From contig LFCP01000005.1 in the NCBI GenBank assembly GCA_001189155.1, positions 1 to 38,608 on the forward strand: a DNA stretch of 38,608 nt, written 5' to 3'. The stretch's first letter is position 1. Every line of letters begins with the position of its first letter. Positions 31,986 to 38,608 of this stretch are shown here, piece by piece. Origin of the DNA: Parcubacteria bacterium C7867-006 (lineage in GTDB: Bacteria > Patescibacteriota > Minisyncoccia > Phycocordibacterales > DATDWN01). Below the pieces are notes generated by a model that saw only the letters and a list, made by a program, of their open reading frames with translations, had not been told where the DNA came from and made no database searches. Made by a program: the position numbers and the translations under genes.

Positions 31986-33149
31986 TTATGAAAATGTCTT
32001 TACCAAAATTTGGATTTCTTTTTCTGTAAGATCTGGATTATTCCCAAAATAAAAACCATTATTATGAACCATCTCTGCATTTTTTAATAAAAACTTTTTA
32101 CTAACATATTTACCGAAAAAAGCCTGATTATTTATGCTTCCTGCAACAATAGGGCGAATTTCCACTTCTGCTTTTTTTGCTAATTCAATATAATTGTCTC
32201 TGGTTTTTTTATCTTTACAAATAAGAGGAAAAGCGAAATTTGAAATTTTTGTTAGTTTTGAGGTATCCATTTTTATAAAATCAGAGTTTAAATATATTTT
32301 CTCAAATTTCTTATAATTAGTCTCTCTCTTACTAACCATAGCATCAAGATATTTTAATTGATCTGAACCGAGAAAACCCTGGATTTCAGTGGGGCGAAAG
32401 TTATAACCAATATCATAGAAAGTGTACTTTCCATAAAAATCATCAACTTTGTATTTTTTTCTGAGAGCTGATTGTTCATCCAAAGTAAGATGTCTGTCCC
32501 AACCGTGAGAACGCACGATTCTAAGCATAGTGTCTATCTCTTTGTCATCCGTACAAACCATACCACCTTCAATAGTAGAAAGATGATGTCCAACATAAAA
32601 AGAAAAAGTTGAAGCTAAACTAAAATTACCTAATTTCTCCCCTTTATATTCAGTACCAAGTGATTCACAGTTATCTTCAATCAAAAGTATTTTTTTTGAT
32701 ATACAGAATTTTCTTATATTATCTATATCATCAGAAAAACCAAGCAAGTTAGTGATAAAAAGACATTTAAATTTATGTTTATTGTAAGACTCTATCACTT
32801 TTTTAGATGAAATATTTAAAGTATCAGTCTCAATATCAATAGGAATGGGCTTTAGATTCATCGTTATGATAGGCATAACATTTGTTGCCCAAGTTAATGC
32901 TGAGAACCCCACACTATCTCCTGGTTTTATTTTTCCTAAATTTACAAGAACCTGTACCAAGGCAAGATTGGCAGAGCTACCACTATTAAACATCACTGAA
33001 TATTTCCTACCCTGCCATTTTGAAAAATCATTTTCAAACTGGCTAACATTTTTACCGATAGACATCTGCTCGGTTTTCATAATGAAATTACAAAGTTTTT
33101 TCTTTGTTATTTTTTCATTATAGAATGTAGATTTAATTAGCTTAATCAT
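31986..33149 (-). CDS. ColD/RfbH-like PLP-dependent sugar 3-dehydratase (His in place of Lys)
   Basis: A 387-aa protein of the DegT/EryC1 fold. It has FNSGSSANLALVQ, LLIEDNCESLG and YNFRPTEIQGFLGSDQL. At the position of the PLP lysine it has histidine: SFYVGHHLSTIEGG, H188. Aminotransferases of the fold read SFYSNK there (see 22432-23553). Lys-to-His is the mark of the deoxygenating branch: ColD (GDP-4-keto-6-deoxymannose 3-dehydratase) and RfbH (CDP-sugar E1). With gmd nearby, ColD is the better fit, which would make a 3,6-dideoxyhexose. The gene overlaps the GT-C gene by 4 bases (ATGA). Confidence 0.78.
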   Translation of the reverse strand: MIKLIKSTFYNEKITKKKLCNFIMKTEQMSIGKNVSQFENDFSKWQGRKYSVMFNSGSSANLALVQVLVNLGKIKPGDSVGFSALTWATNVMPIITMNLKPIPIDIETDTLNISSKKVIESYNKHKFKCLFITNLLGFSDDIDNIRKFCISKKILLIEDNCESLGTEYKGEKLGNFSLASTFSFYVGHHLSTIEGGMVCTDDKEIDTMLRIVRSHGWDRHLTLDEQSALRKKYKVDDFYGKYTFYDIGYNFRPTEIQGFLGSDQLKYLDAMVSKRETNYKKFEKIYLNSDFIKMDTSKLTKISNFAFPLICKDKKTRDNYIELAKKAEVEIRPIVAGSINNQAFFGKYVSKKFLLKNAEMVHNNGFYFGNNPDLTEKEIQILVKTFS

Positions 33150-34603
33150 ATTTTACATTTAGTCGTTTTTTCTAAAAAATAATACTGGCTCAATGGTCTT
33201 TCTGTATAACAAGATAATGCAACATTACCACGCTGGCTCTTGTCAGTCAAAATAAAGTCTGGGCCAGGTTTAGACAAAGATTTTTCGTCTCCTACAACTA
33301 AAAAATCATCCATTTGTAGATATTGAAAGTAATTATCCGATTTAAGGAAGACAATAGTCTCAATAGAATTGTAGAATAGAACACTTTTATTAACTGAAAT
33401 ATTTCCTAAAACAGAAGCTAATTCTGAATTTCTAGTCCTATTAACAACAAAAGAAACATCTGAAAGAAATACAAGATAATAAAATTGAAATACCACCAAT
33501 GCAATAGGAATTATCGCTAGGAGATTTATCAATATTCTATTTTTAAAAAACTTAACTAGCGATAAAACGGATCCAATAAAAACAATGTAAAGTAAAGTGT
33601 TGGCTGGAAAAAAATATCTGTACCATCCCGTACCATTCAAATATCCTGCCCAGTTCAAGAAAATAAATGAGAAGATAATAAACTCAGAGATTGTAACTAC
33701 ATTATCTTTTTGTTTATAAAATCTAATGTAGATAGAAGATAAAACAAAAAATGAGATGAATGAAAACAATATAGGTGTAGACTCTGTAAAAAATCTTTTA
33801 AAATTATTCCAAATAATAATAGATTTTGATAAATCCGAACTATGATTACCAGCAAAATATAAATAAGAACCAACCATTCCAGACATTAATTTAATCGTCG
33901 GAAAATGCATAAAAAACCAAAGTAAGATTGGAATACAGAAACCTAAAGAAAAATACAAAATAGTTTTATTATTAATTTTTTTATACCAAATAACTAGTGC
34001 AATAATCAAAGAAACTGAAATAAAAGTTAAATAAATAGCCTTAGTCGCACAAGATAAACCAAATGCTAACCCCGAAAGAAGTGAAAATTTAGTACTATTG
34101 TAATTTTTCTCTTCTAAAATAAGTAAAAAATATGAACCAAGCACTAGAAAAAATAAACCAGGGACCTCTCCCTGGACAGGTCGTCCATTACCGTATAAAG
34201 GAGCAAAAGATAGCAAAAGGAGAGTTGAAAGAAAAGCTGGGTAATCTCCATATCTTTTTCTTACAAAAAGATATGATGCAAACAAAAAAAGCAGTACATA
34301 AATAACCATAGGTAACCTAGCCTGCCATATACCTACCCCAAATAATTTAAAACTCAACGCCACCGGAAATAGCACTGGGTAACTTGAAGAAAGAACCCAT
34401 CCTTTTACTTCAGACACATTTCCAGGAGAGGTTTGAATACCAATTACCCCATTATCCTCTAAGTTTCTAGCTATATTAGTAAAAACTCCTTCATCAACCC
34501 AAACCTTCGGAGTACTAGTGAATCTAAATAATGCTAGAAAAAACGAAAGAAAAACTAGAAAATAGATAGCGAACTTTCTATTTTTTATAAATATATTTTC
34601 CAT
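33146..34603 (-). CDS. GT-C (GT39/83-like) membrane glycosyltransferase
   Basis: A 485-aa protein with about 11-12 TM segments. After TM1 it has VWVDEGVFTNIARNL; D37-E38 is the typical acidic pair of ArnT/PMT-type enzymes. A second element is RPVQGEVPGLFFL near residue 145. Such enzymes use polyprenyl-phosphate sugars on the outer face. The C-terminal domain (SVNKSVLFYNSIETIVFLKS) is soluble and small. The gene ends in TGA overlapping the ColD-like start and begins one base after the next GT-C gene. Confidence 0.78.
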   Translation of the reverse strand: MENIFIKNRKFAIYFLVFLSFFLALFRFTSTPKVWVDEGVFTNIARNLEDNGVIGIQTSPGNVSEVKGWVLSSSYPVLFPVALSFKLFGVGIWQARLPMVIYVLLFLFASYLFVRKRYGDYPAFLSTLLLLSFAPLYGNGRPVQGEVPGLFFLVLGSYFLLILEEKNYNSTKFSLLSGLAFGLSCATKAIYLTFISVSLIIALVIWYKKINNKTILYFSLGFCIPILLWFFMHFPTIKLMSGMVGSYLYFAGNHSSDLSKSIIIWNNFKRFFTESTPILFSFISFFVLSSIYIRFYKQKDNVVTISEFIIFSFIFLNWAGYLNGTGWYRYFFPANTLLYIVFIGSVLSLVKFFKNRILINLLAIIPIALVVFQFYYLVFLSDVSFVVNRTRNSELASVLGNISVNKSVLFYNSIETIVFLKSDNYFQYLQMDDFLVVGDEKSLSKPGPDFILTDKSQRGNVALSCYTERPLSQYYFLEKTTKCKI

Positions 34604-34604
34604 A

Positions 34605-36293
34605 TTAAACTTTTAAGTCTGGAGCTCTTCTACAGTCATAAACTTTGGCAGAAATAGATCTGTCAATTTTTTCATAAACTATCTTGCAAGAATCAAAATA
34701 TTTTTGATAAGGACTTATTGGATCAATTCTTGGAATATCTAATACAAAATAGTGTTCTTTATACTTATTTAAATTAGCCACCTTATCATTTAAATCAAAT
34801 TTAGGATCTATATATAATCTTTTTCGATACTTACCAATCCACTGAAGTTCAAAACCTGCATTATCATTATATGTCGTAACCATTTTGATATCTGGATTAT
34901 TTTTTATATATTCCATGGATGAAGCGATCAATCTTGGAGCAGAACCGTTGTAGAAACCGAACAAATATTCCTCTATAAACATCCCGTTATAAACAATGCC
35001 TAAAGGAATTAAGAACAAAATAAATCTCTTTTTATTTTGAGGTTTCCAGATAACAAAAATAACGACACAGATAAAGATAATCCAAACTAATGCCATAAAC
35101 AGAAAAGATACATAAAAACCTACTGGACCAGAACCTCCAGAAAATGGATAAAGAAAATTCCATTTCAAACTGATAATTCTTGATACCCACTCGGTTTTAG
35201 GATGAAGAGGTGGTACGTAATGAGGTAAAGATTGGACCATAATTAATATTAGTGAAACTATAGTTCCAATTAATAAAAATTCTTTAGATCTTCTATCATT
35301 AGTATCCAAAATTTTAGAAATAACAACCGATGAGAGAATTGTTAGCGGTATAACAAGTAACTGTAAATACCTATCCAATGCCCCAATAGAAAAATCAAAC
35401 AAAATAATGTAAAAAATGAATGCAAAAGAAAGGAAGAAAACGAAAATTCTATTTTTAACAAAATCTTCTTTTGTTAAAAATAATGGAACTAAAATAAGGA
35501 ATGGGGAGGAAAAAAGTGCCGCCTTTATACACTGAATAATAGTTTGAAACCATCCACGATCCCAAACTATAAAATGTTCCCAATATTTTAAGGCATATTC
35601 AAAATTAAAAAATGGAAATATAAATTTAGACAATAATAAAAGAACAAACAGTAAAACCAAACCGAGCAAACCATACCCCGTGTATTTAAACACCCTTTTC
35701 TTGTCAGTGAAAGCTTTTTTAAAAATTATGAAATCAAAAAATACAGCCAGTATTGGTAAAACACTACTAATCTTTATAAAAAATCCTCCGATAGCTCCTA
35801 TCAGAATTAAACACATCCATTTATAATTTTTATAATCAAAAGTAAAATTCGAGTTTTTCCATTTTAAATAACCTATCAAAAGAATTAGGAAGAAAAAAGG
35901 CATTACCGCACCGTCTACATCAACCATCAATGATGCGAGCAACGAGTAAAAAGATAATGTAAAAATAGTAATTGCTATATAAGCTGTTTTTTTATCATAC
36001 AAATATTTAACTAAATAAAAAAGTAGAAAGATGTTTAAAAAACCAAAAATAAAAGGAATGGTTCTAAAATTATAATCTCCAACAATTGGGCCAAGTCTTG
36101 TATAAATAAACTCTGTTAAAGGTGGATGTGGTACTGTGCCAGGAGTAATTATTTCTGGATGAGAATACAAAACCCATTTGTATTCATCTTGATGATAAGG
36201 AGAACGCAAGCCGAATAAATGTAACCCTATAAATAAGGTGATGACTGAAAACCAGATTATCCAGTCTTTCTTGCTGAGTTTAACTAAATTCAT
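34605..36293 (-). CDS. GT-C (GT39-like) membrane glycosyltransferase
   Basis: A 562-aa protein with about 12 TM segments. The first loop carries YHQDEYKWVLYS with D36-E37 and HPPLTEFIYTRLG; HPPL is the second hallmark of ArnT/PMT-type GT-C enzymes. MVDVDGAVMPFFF supplies a further acidic loop. The soluble C-terminal tail (residues about 455-562) contains LQWIGKYRKRLYIDP. It should add a polyprenyl-linked sugar outside the membrane. Its start is about 60 bases from the divergent promoter of cassette 2. Confidence 0.8.
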   Translation of the reverse strand: MNLVKLSKKDWIIWFSVITLFIGLHLFGLRSPYHQDEYKWVLYSHPEIITPGTVPHPPLTEFIYTRLGPIVGDYNFRTIPFIFGFLNIFLLFYLVKYLYDKKTAYIAITIFTLSFYSLLASLMVDVDGAVMPFFFLILLIGYLKWKNSNFTFDYKNYKWMCLILIGAIGGFFIKISSVLPILAVFFDFIIFKKAFTDKKRVFKYTGYGLLGLVLLFVLLLLSKFIFPFFNFEYALKYWEHFIVWDRGWFQTIIQCIKAALFSSPFLILVPLFLTKEDFVKNRIFVFFLSFAFIFYIILFDFSIGALDRYLQLLVIPLTILSSVVISKILDTNDRRSKEFLLIGTIVSLILIMVQSLPHYVPPLHPKTEWVSRIISLKWNFLYPFSGGSGPVGFYVSFLFMALVWIIFICVVIFVIWKPQNKKRFILFLIPLGIVYNGMFIEEYLFGFYNGSAPRLIASSMEYIKNNPDIKMVTTYNDNAGFELQWIGKYRKRLYIDPKFDLNDKVANLNKYKEHYFVLDIPRIDPISPYQKYFDSCKIVYEKIDRSISAKVYDCRRAPDLKV

Positions 36294-36357
36294 AATGTAA
36301 AAATCATATTAGCATTTTAAGTAAAGCTATGGAATAACTTGCTTTTTTAAAAAAATG

Positions 36358-36366
36358 TGATATAAT
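36358..36366 (+). promoter_or_regulatory. Extended -10 promoter of cassette 2
   Basis: TGaTATAAT at 36358-36366. The -35 is weak (TTGCTT, 36339-36344, 16-base spacer). The start site would be near 36373. Confidence 0.65.
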
Positions 36367-36375
36367 CGCATGAAG

Positions 36376-36383
36376 AGAGGTGA
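36376..36383 (+). promoter_or_regulatory. Shine-Dalgarno of cassette 2 gene
   Basis: AGAGGTGA lies 3 bases before GTG 36387, and its AGGTG core 4 bases before. It supports GTG 36387 over ATG 36411. The leader would be only about 14 bases. Confidence 0.55.
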
Positions 36384-36386
36384 GAA

Positions 36387-36962
36387 GTGCTCCGGTTTAT
36401 CCTGGATAAGATGTCTTCGAACGACAGACCACCTGAAAAGATCGATGCGATCGTTGTCATCTCATATGGGTCAACCAAAACGAGACTGACAAGAGCCTCC
36501 AGCGAAGTTGCTCTCAAGGCAGCCTCCTTGGCCAAAGAACACCCGGAATCAACGCTCTATTGGGGTTTCTTTGGAAAGAGTACTTTCCAAACAACCGAAA
36601 AGTTTCTTAAGGACAGACTCTTCAGAGGACTGAAACACATTTGCGTCGGCTCGGTAACGAGCACAACCGACGAGTGTGAAGCTATCAGCAAGTACCTCCC
36701 CAATACCACACAGAATATTGTGGTTGTTGTGGAAGGGTGTCATTCAAGGCGCTGCATGAAAGTCTGGCGGTACTTCCACCAGAACAGTTATGTATACGCC
36801 TCATCCATCAATCCAATTGATGGATCTGACCCAGGAAATCCAATGTGGACCCAGCGCCACTGGATAATCTGGCTTCCAGTAAACATTATCCTTATCCCCC
36901 TTTACTGGGGTAACGGACCACGCAGGATGGCGAAGGTAAACTTCAGCCAACCAACGTGGTAA
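36387..36962 (+). CDS. DUF218/YdcF-like protein (cassette gene, GTG start)
   Basis: A 191-aa protein with the DUF218 pattern (ElyC/SanA/YdcF). It has DAIVVISYGSTKTRLTRAS at the start of the fold, then the conserved turn VTSTTDECEAISKYL (S-x-T-x-x-E) and VVVEGCHSRRCMKVWRYF, which matches the H-x-x-R region. Family members in other bacteria take part in envelope or peptidoglycan steps, but the biochemical reaction is poorly known. The usual N-terminal TM segments are absent; one hydrophobic stretch (WIIWLPVNIILIPLYWG) lies near the C-terminus. Codon use is richer in GC than the neighbours. ATG 36411 is the alternative start. Confidence 0.7.
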   Translation: MLRFILDKMSSNDRPPEKIDAIVVISYGSTKTRLTRASSEVALKAASLAKEHPESTLYWGFFGKSTFQTTEKFLKDRLFRGLKHICVGSVTSTTDECEAISKYLPNTTQNIVVVVEGCHSRRCMKVWRYFHQNSYVYASSINPIDGSDPGNPMWTQRHWIIWLPVNIILIPLYWGNGPRRMAKVNFSQPTW

Positions 36963-36967
36963 AACAA

Positions 36968-36994
36968 AGCCCGCCCTTGCAAAAGGGGCGGGCT
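36968..36994 (+). terminator. GC-rich hairpin at the end of cassette 2
   Basis: AGCCCGCCC (36968-36976) pairs with GGGCGGGCT (36986-36994). The T-run (CTTTT) comes 4 bases after the stem, so it is a weaker terminator than that of cassette 1. Confidence 0.75.
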
Positions 36995-37000
36995 CAGCTT

Positions 37001-37714
37001 TTATAATTTTATAAATCTATATTTAACGATCATCGGCAACATTTTGAAACCAAGTTTTGCTGCTCTCCATACACTACCAGTATAACCTGAAACACCAACT
37101 CTAGGTTTGTACATAACTGGAATTTCAATTACTCTTTTTTCCTTTCTAATAAGCCATATCATCATTTCTGGAGAAAATTTTCCATCACCGTGAGACATTG
37201 AAAAATATTTTTTTATATCCTCTAAAGATTTTCTGTCTAACAACCTATACGTACATCCTACATCTGTTAATGTTGGGCCGTTATGTAATACTTCCAATAT
37301 TTTTGCTACCGCCCAATTACCAAATCTAACAGACCACGGCATAAACGCTCCTGACCATATAGCCGCTCTAGAAGTCCTAGTACCAAGAACCACAGGAAAA
37401 TCGTCACTGTATAATAAAAATTTATGTAAGTCATTCGGCTCAAAAGTCCCATCTACCTCAGTCATAACAATCAAATCCCCTGTCGCTTCACTCAAGGCTC
37501 GCATATAAGCGTGACCGTAACCCTGTTTATTTTCTAATACACGCCTAGCCTTAGTTTTAGCAATCTCCTCTTTTGTATTTCCTAAAGCATTGTTATCTAC
37601 AGCTACTACCTCATCAACAAATCCTGTAGCAAAAAAACCATCTATAACTGCTTTTATAGAATCTGCTTCATTATATGTTCCAAAAACTACACTTACTTTT
37701 TTATTTTTATACAT
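37001..37714 (-). CDS. Glycosyltransferase family 2
   Basis: A 237-aa soluble GT-A enzyme. It opens KKVSVVFGTYNEADSIKAVI, with VVAVDNNALGNT and the acidic site MTEVDGTFEPNDL near 105. The tail has SGYTGSVWRAAKLGFKMLP. It resembles DPM/DPG-synthase-like proteins that load polyprenyl phosphate, but the metal site reads EVDG, so it may use another acceptor. It starts one base after the partial GT4 gene and ends right at the hairpin of cassette 2. Confidence 0.82.
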   Translation of the reverse strand: MYKNKKVSVVFGTYNEADSIKAVIDGFFATGFVDEVVAVDNNALGNTKEEIAKTKARRVLENKQGYGHAYMRALSEATGDLIVMTEVDGTFEPNDLHKFLLYSDDFPVVLGTRTSRAAIWSGAFMPWSVRFGNWAVAKILEVLHNGPTLTDVGCTYRLLDRKSLEDIKKYFSMSHGDGKFSPEMMIWLIRKEKRVIEIPVMYKPRVGVSGYTGSVWRAAKLGFKMLPMIVKYRFIKL

Positions 37715-37715
37715 T

Positions 37716-38608
37716 TTACTTCATTTCAATTAAAAGTTTCTTTACTAAACCAGACAAACTTTGAGAATTAACAAAAACTTCTAACTCTTTATGTATTTCT
37801 ATTTGCTCATGTGGCTCAAGAAGTCTTTTTATTGCCAAAGCAATCATTTTTGTATCAGGTTCCACAAAACAATATTCTGGAACTAATTTTTTTAAAGACT
37901 TATTAGAAATAAGTGGAATTGCTCCACAACTCGCCGCCTCTACAATAGTTTTATCAAAAGAACCTGAATCAGTAAAATTTAAACAAACTTCATGACTACT
38001 ATATATTTCTGGGAGTTTGTCTGGAGACACACCATCAACAAACTGAACATAAGAAGCTATTGTGCTTTCAGAAGCAAGTTTTTTTAGTGATTCGTAGTAA
38101 ATCCTATCCCTCTCCAAATACGAACCTACTATAGTAAGTGAGACCTGCTCGCCAGACGAAATCATATTATTTATTGCAGAAAGTGCTAATTCTATATGTT
38201 TTATTGGGGCGATACGACCCACCATACAAACTGAATATTTTCGTCTTACAACTCCTGGAACGGGTCTGAAAAGGCTGGTATCTATGCCGGCTGGCATTAT
38301 TACAGTCTTACTGAATTTTGCTGTAAATGAATCGGTTGATGTACAAAAAAGCTTTGTTGAAAAAAAGACTGCTATGTGAGTTAATAGACTTCCATCCTTA
38401 TGATTTCTCCACATATAAACTGGAATTGAAAATATTTTCCAATACAAACCAGCAAGCAAAACGTACTCTTCATTCATATGAACAAAAACTCTGTCATATG
38501 AACCACGAATTAAAAATAAATATTTATATAAATTAATTATATAACCAATATGAGAAACTTTATTCTCTTTACCGAGAGAATAAACTGTAACATTTTTAGG
38601 TAAATCAT
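37716..38608 (-). CDS. Glycosyltransferase family 4, partial at right edge
   Basis: The ORF track starts at ATG 38477, but the frame is open to the window edge and encodes further coding-like sequence (NVTVYSLGKENKVSHIGYII, then SYDRVFVHM). The gene is therefore cut by the edge and 38477 is internal. The C-terminal donor domain has VVRRKYSVCMVGRIAPIKHI, FVDGVSPDKLPEIYSSHEVC and GSFDKTIVEAASCGAIPLIS, the E-x7-E-like region of GT4. It is the most upstream gene seen of the minus-strand glycan unit. Confidence 0.85.
   Translation of the reverse strand, partial: DLPKNVTVYSLGKENKVSHIGYIINLYKYLFLIRGSYDRVFVHMNEEYVLLAGLYWKIFSIPVYMWRNHKDGSLLTHIAVFFSTKLFCTSTDSFTAKFSKTVIMPAGIDTSLFRPVPGVVRRKYSVCMVGRIAPIKHIELALSAINNMISSGEQVSLTIVGSYLERDRIYYESLKKLASESTIASYVQFVDGVSPDKLPEIYSSHEVCLNFTDSGSFDKTIVEAASCGAIPLISNKSLKKLVPEYCFVEPDTKMIALAIKRLLEPHEQIEIHKELEVFVNSQSLSGLVKKLLIEMK

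Larger units (their letters stand above)
36356..36994 (+). other. GC-rich single-gene cassette 2 (moron-like)
   Basis: The same design as cassette 1: extended -10 promoter, Shine-Dalgarno, one plus-strand gene and a GC-rich hairpin, set in a minus-strand AT-rich locus. Row 36601-36660 has 28 G/C of 60, whereas 36301-36360 just outside has 13 of 60. The hairpin ends 6 bases before the stop codon of the converging gene at 37001. No duplication or recombinase is seen at the borders. Confidence 0.62.

Noticed and set aside
26011-36994. Integron cassettes as an explanation for the GC-rich units
   Set aside because: Integron cassettes usually lack a promoter and carry an attC recombination site. 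Here each unit has its own promoter and ends in a plain hairpin with no attC-like R/L boxes; no integron integrase is visible.

Overview
The window looks like one contig piece from a low-GC bacterium of the Candidate Phyla Radiation (Patescibacteria, probably a Parcubacteria-like lineage). This is an inference. It rests on a shortened ValRS (707 aa), very compact gene packing, short coiled-coil/TM proteins of the kind seen in that group, a surface protein built from Ig-like repeats, and little use of Shine-Dalgarno sequences by the resident genes. Long ORFs are intact with UGA as a stop, and two genes end in UGA inside ATGA overlaps, so the standard bacterial code fits and UGA-Gly recoding is unlikely.

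Layout. 1-2027 (minus): a secreted protein and broken, repeat-rich pieces of what was probably the same long surface protein, running off the left edge. 2028-2367: AT-rich spacer with a promoter and a four-copy 9-base motif. 2368-5702 (plus): valS, a PrsW-type membrane protease and an Hsp20 chaperone, closed by a strong terminator. 5758-11716 (mostly minus): tRNA-Phe, a small membrane protein, tRNA-Arg with a duplicated 3' end, a glutaredoxin, an FtsB/DivIC-like protein, a 36-aa membrane micro-protein, a MYG1-family hydrolase, a DsbB plus thioredoxin pair, and secA. 11788-11856: a 22-codon Lys-rich micro-gene. 12102-38608: a large surface-polysaccharide locus with a Wzy/WaaL-like ligase or polymerase, a Wzx-like flippase, an FkbM methyltransferase, GT-C, GT4 and GT2 glycosyltransferases, and nucleotide-sugar enzymes.

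In the glycan locus the genes plausibly act together. SDRs, a UDP-sugar dehydrogenase-like protein, two DegT-family PLP enzymes, a cupin and a sugar C-methyltransferase would make unusual NDP-sugars. Gmd, a His-for-Lys DegT enzyme (ColD-like) and a GDP-fucose-synthase-like SDR look like a GDP-3,6-dideoxyhexose (colitose-type) branch. GT2/GT4 enzymes would assemble the glycan on the cytoplasmic face, GT-C enzymes would add lipid-linked sugars outside, the flippase would export, and the Wzy/WaaL-like protein would polymerise or ligate.

The most unusual signal is a pair of GC-rich, single-gene cassettes on the plus strand (26011-26831, HD-like protein; 36356-36994, DUF218/YdcF-like protein). They are dropped into gaps of the AT-rich, minus-strand glycan locus. 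Each has its own extended -10 promoter, its own Shine-Dalgarno and a GC-rich hairpin that ends right at the stop codon of the converging neighbour. They resemble phage morons in design. I see no recombinase or target duplication beside them, so how they move is unknown.
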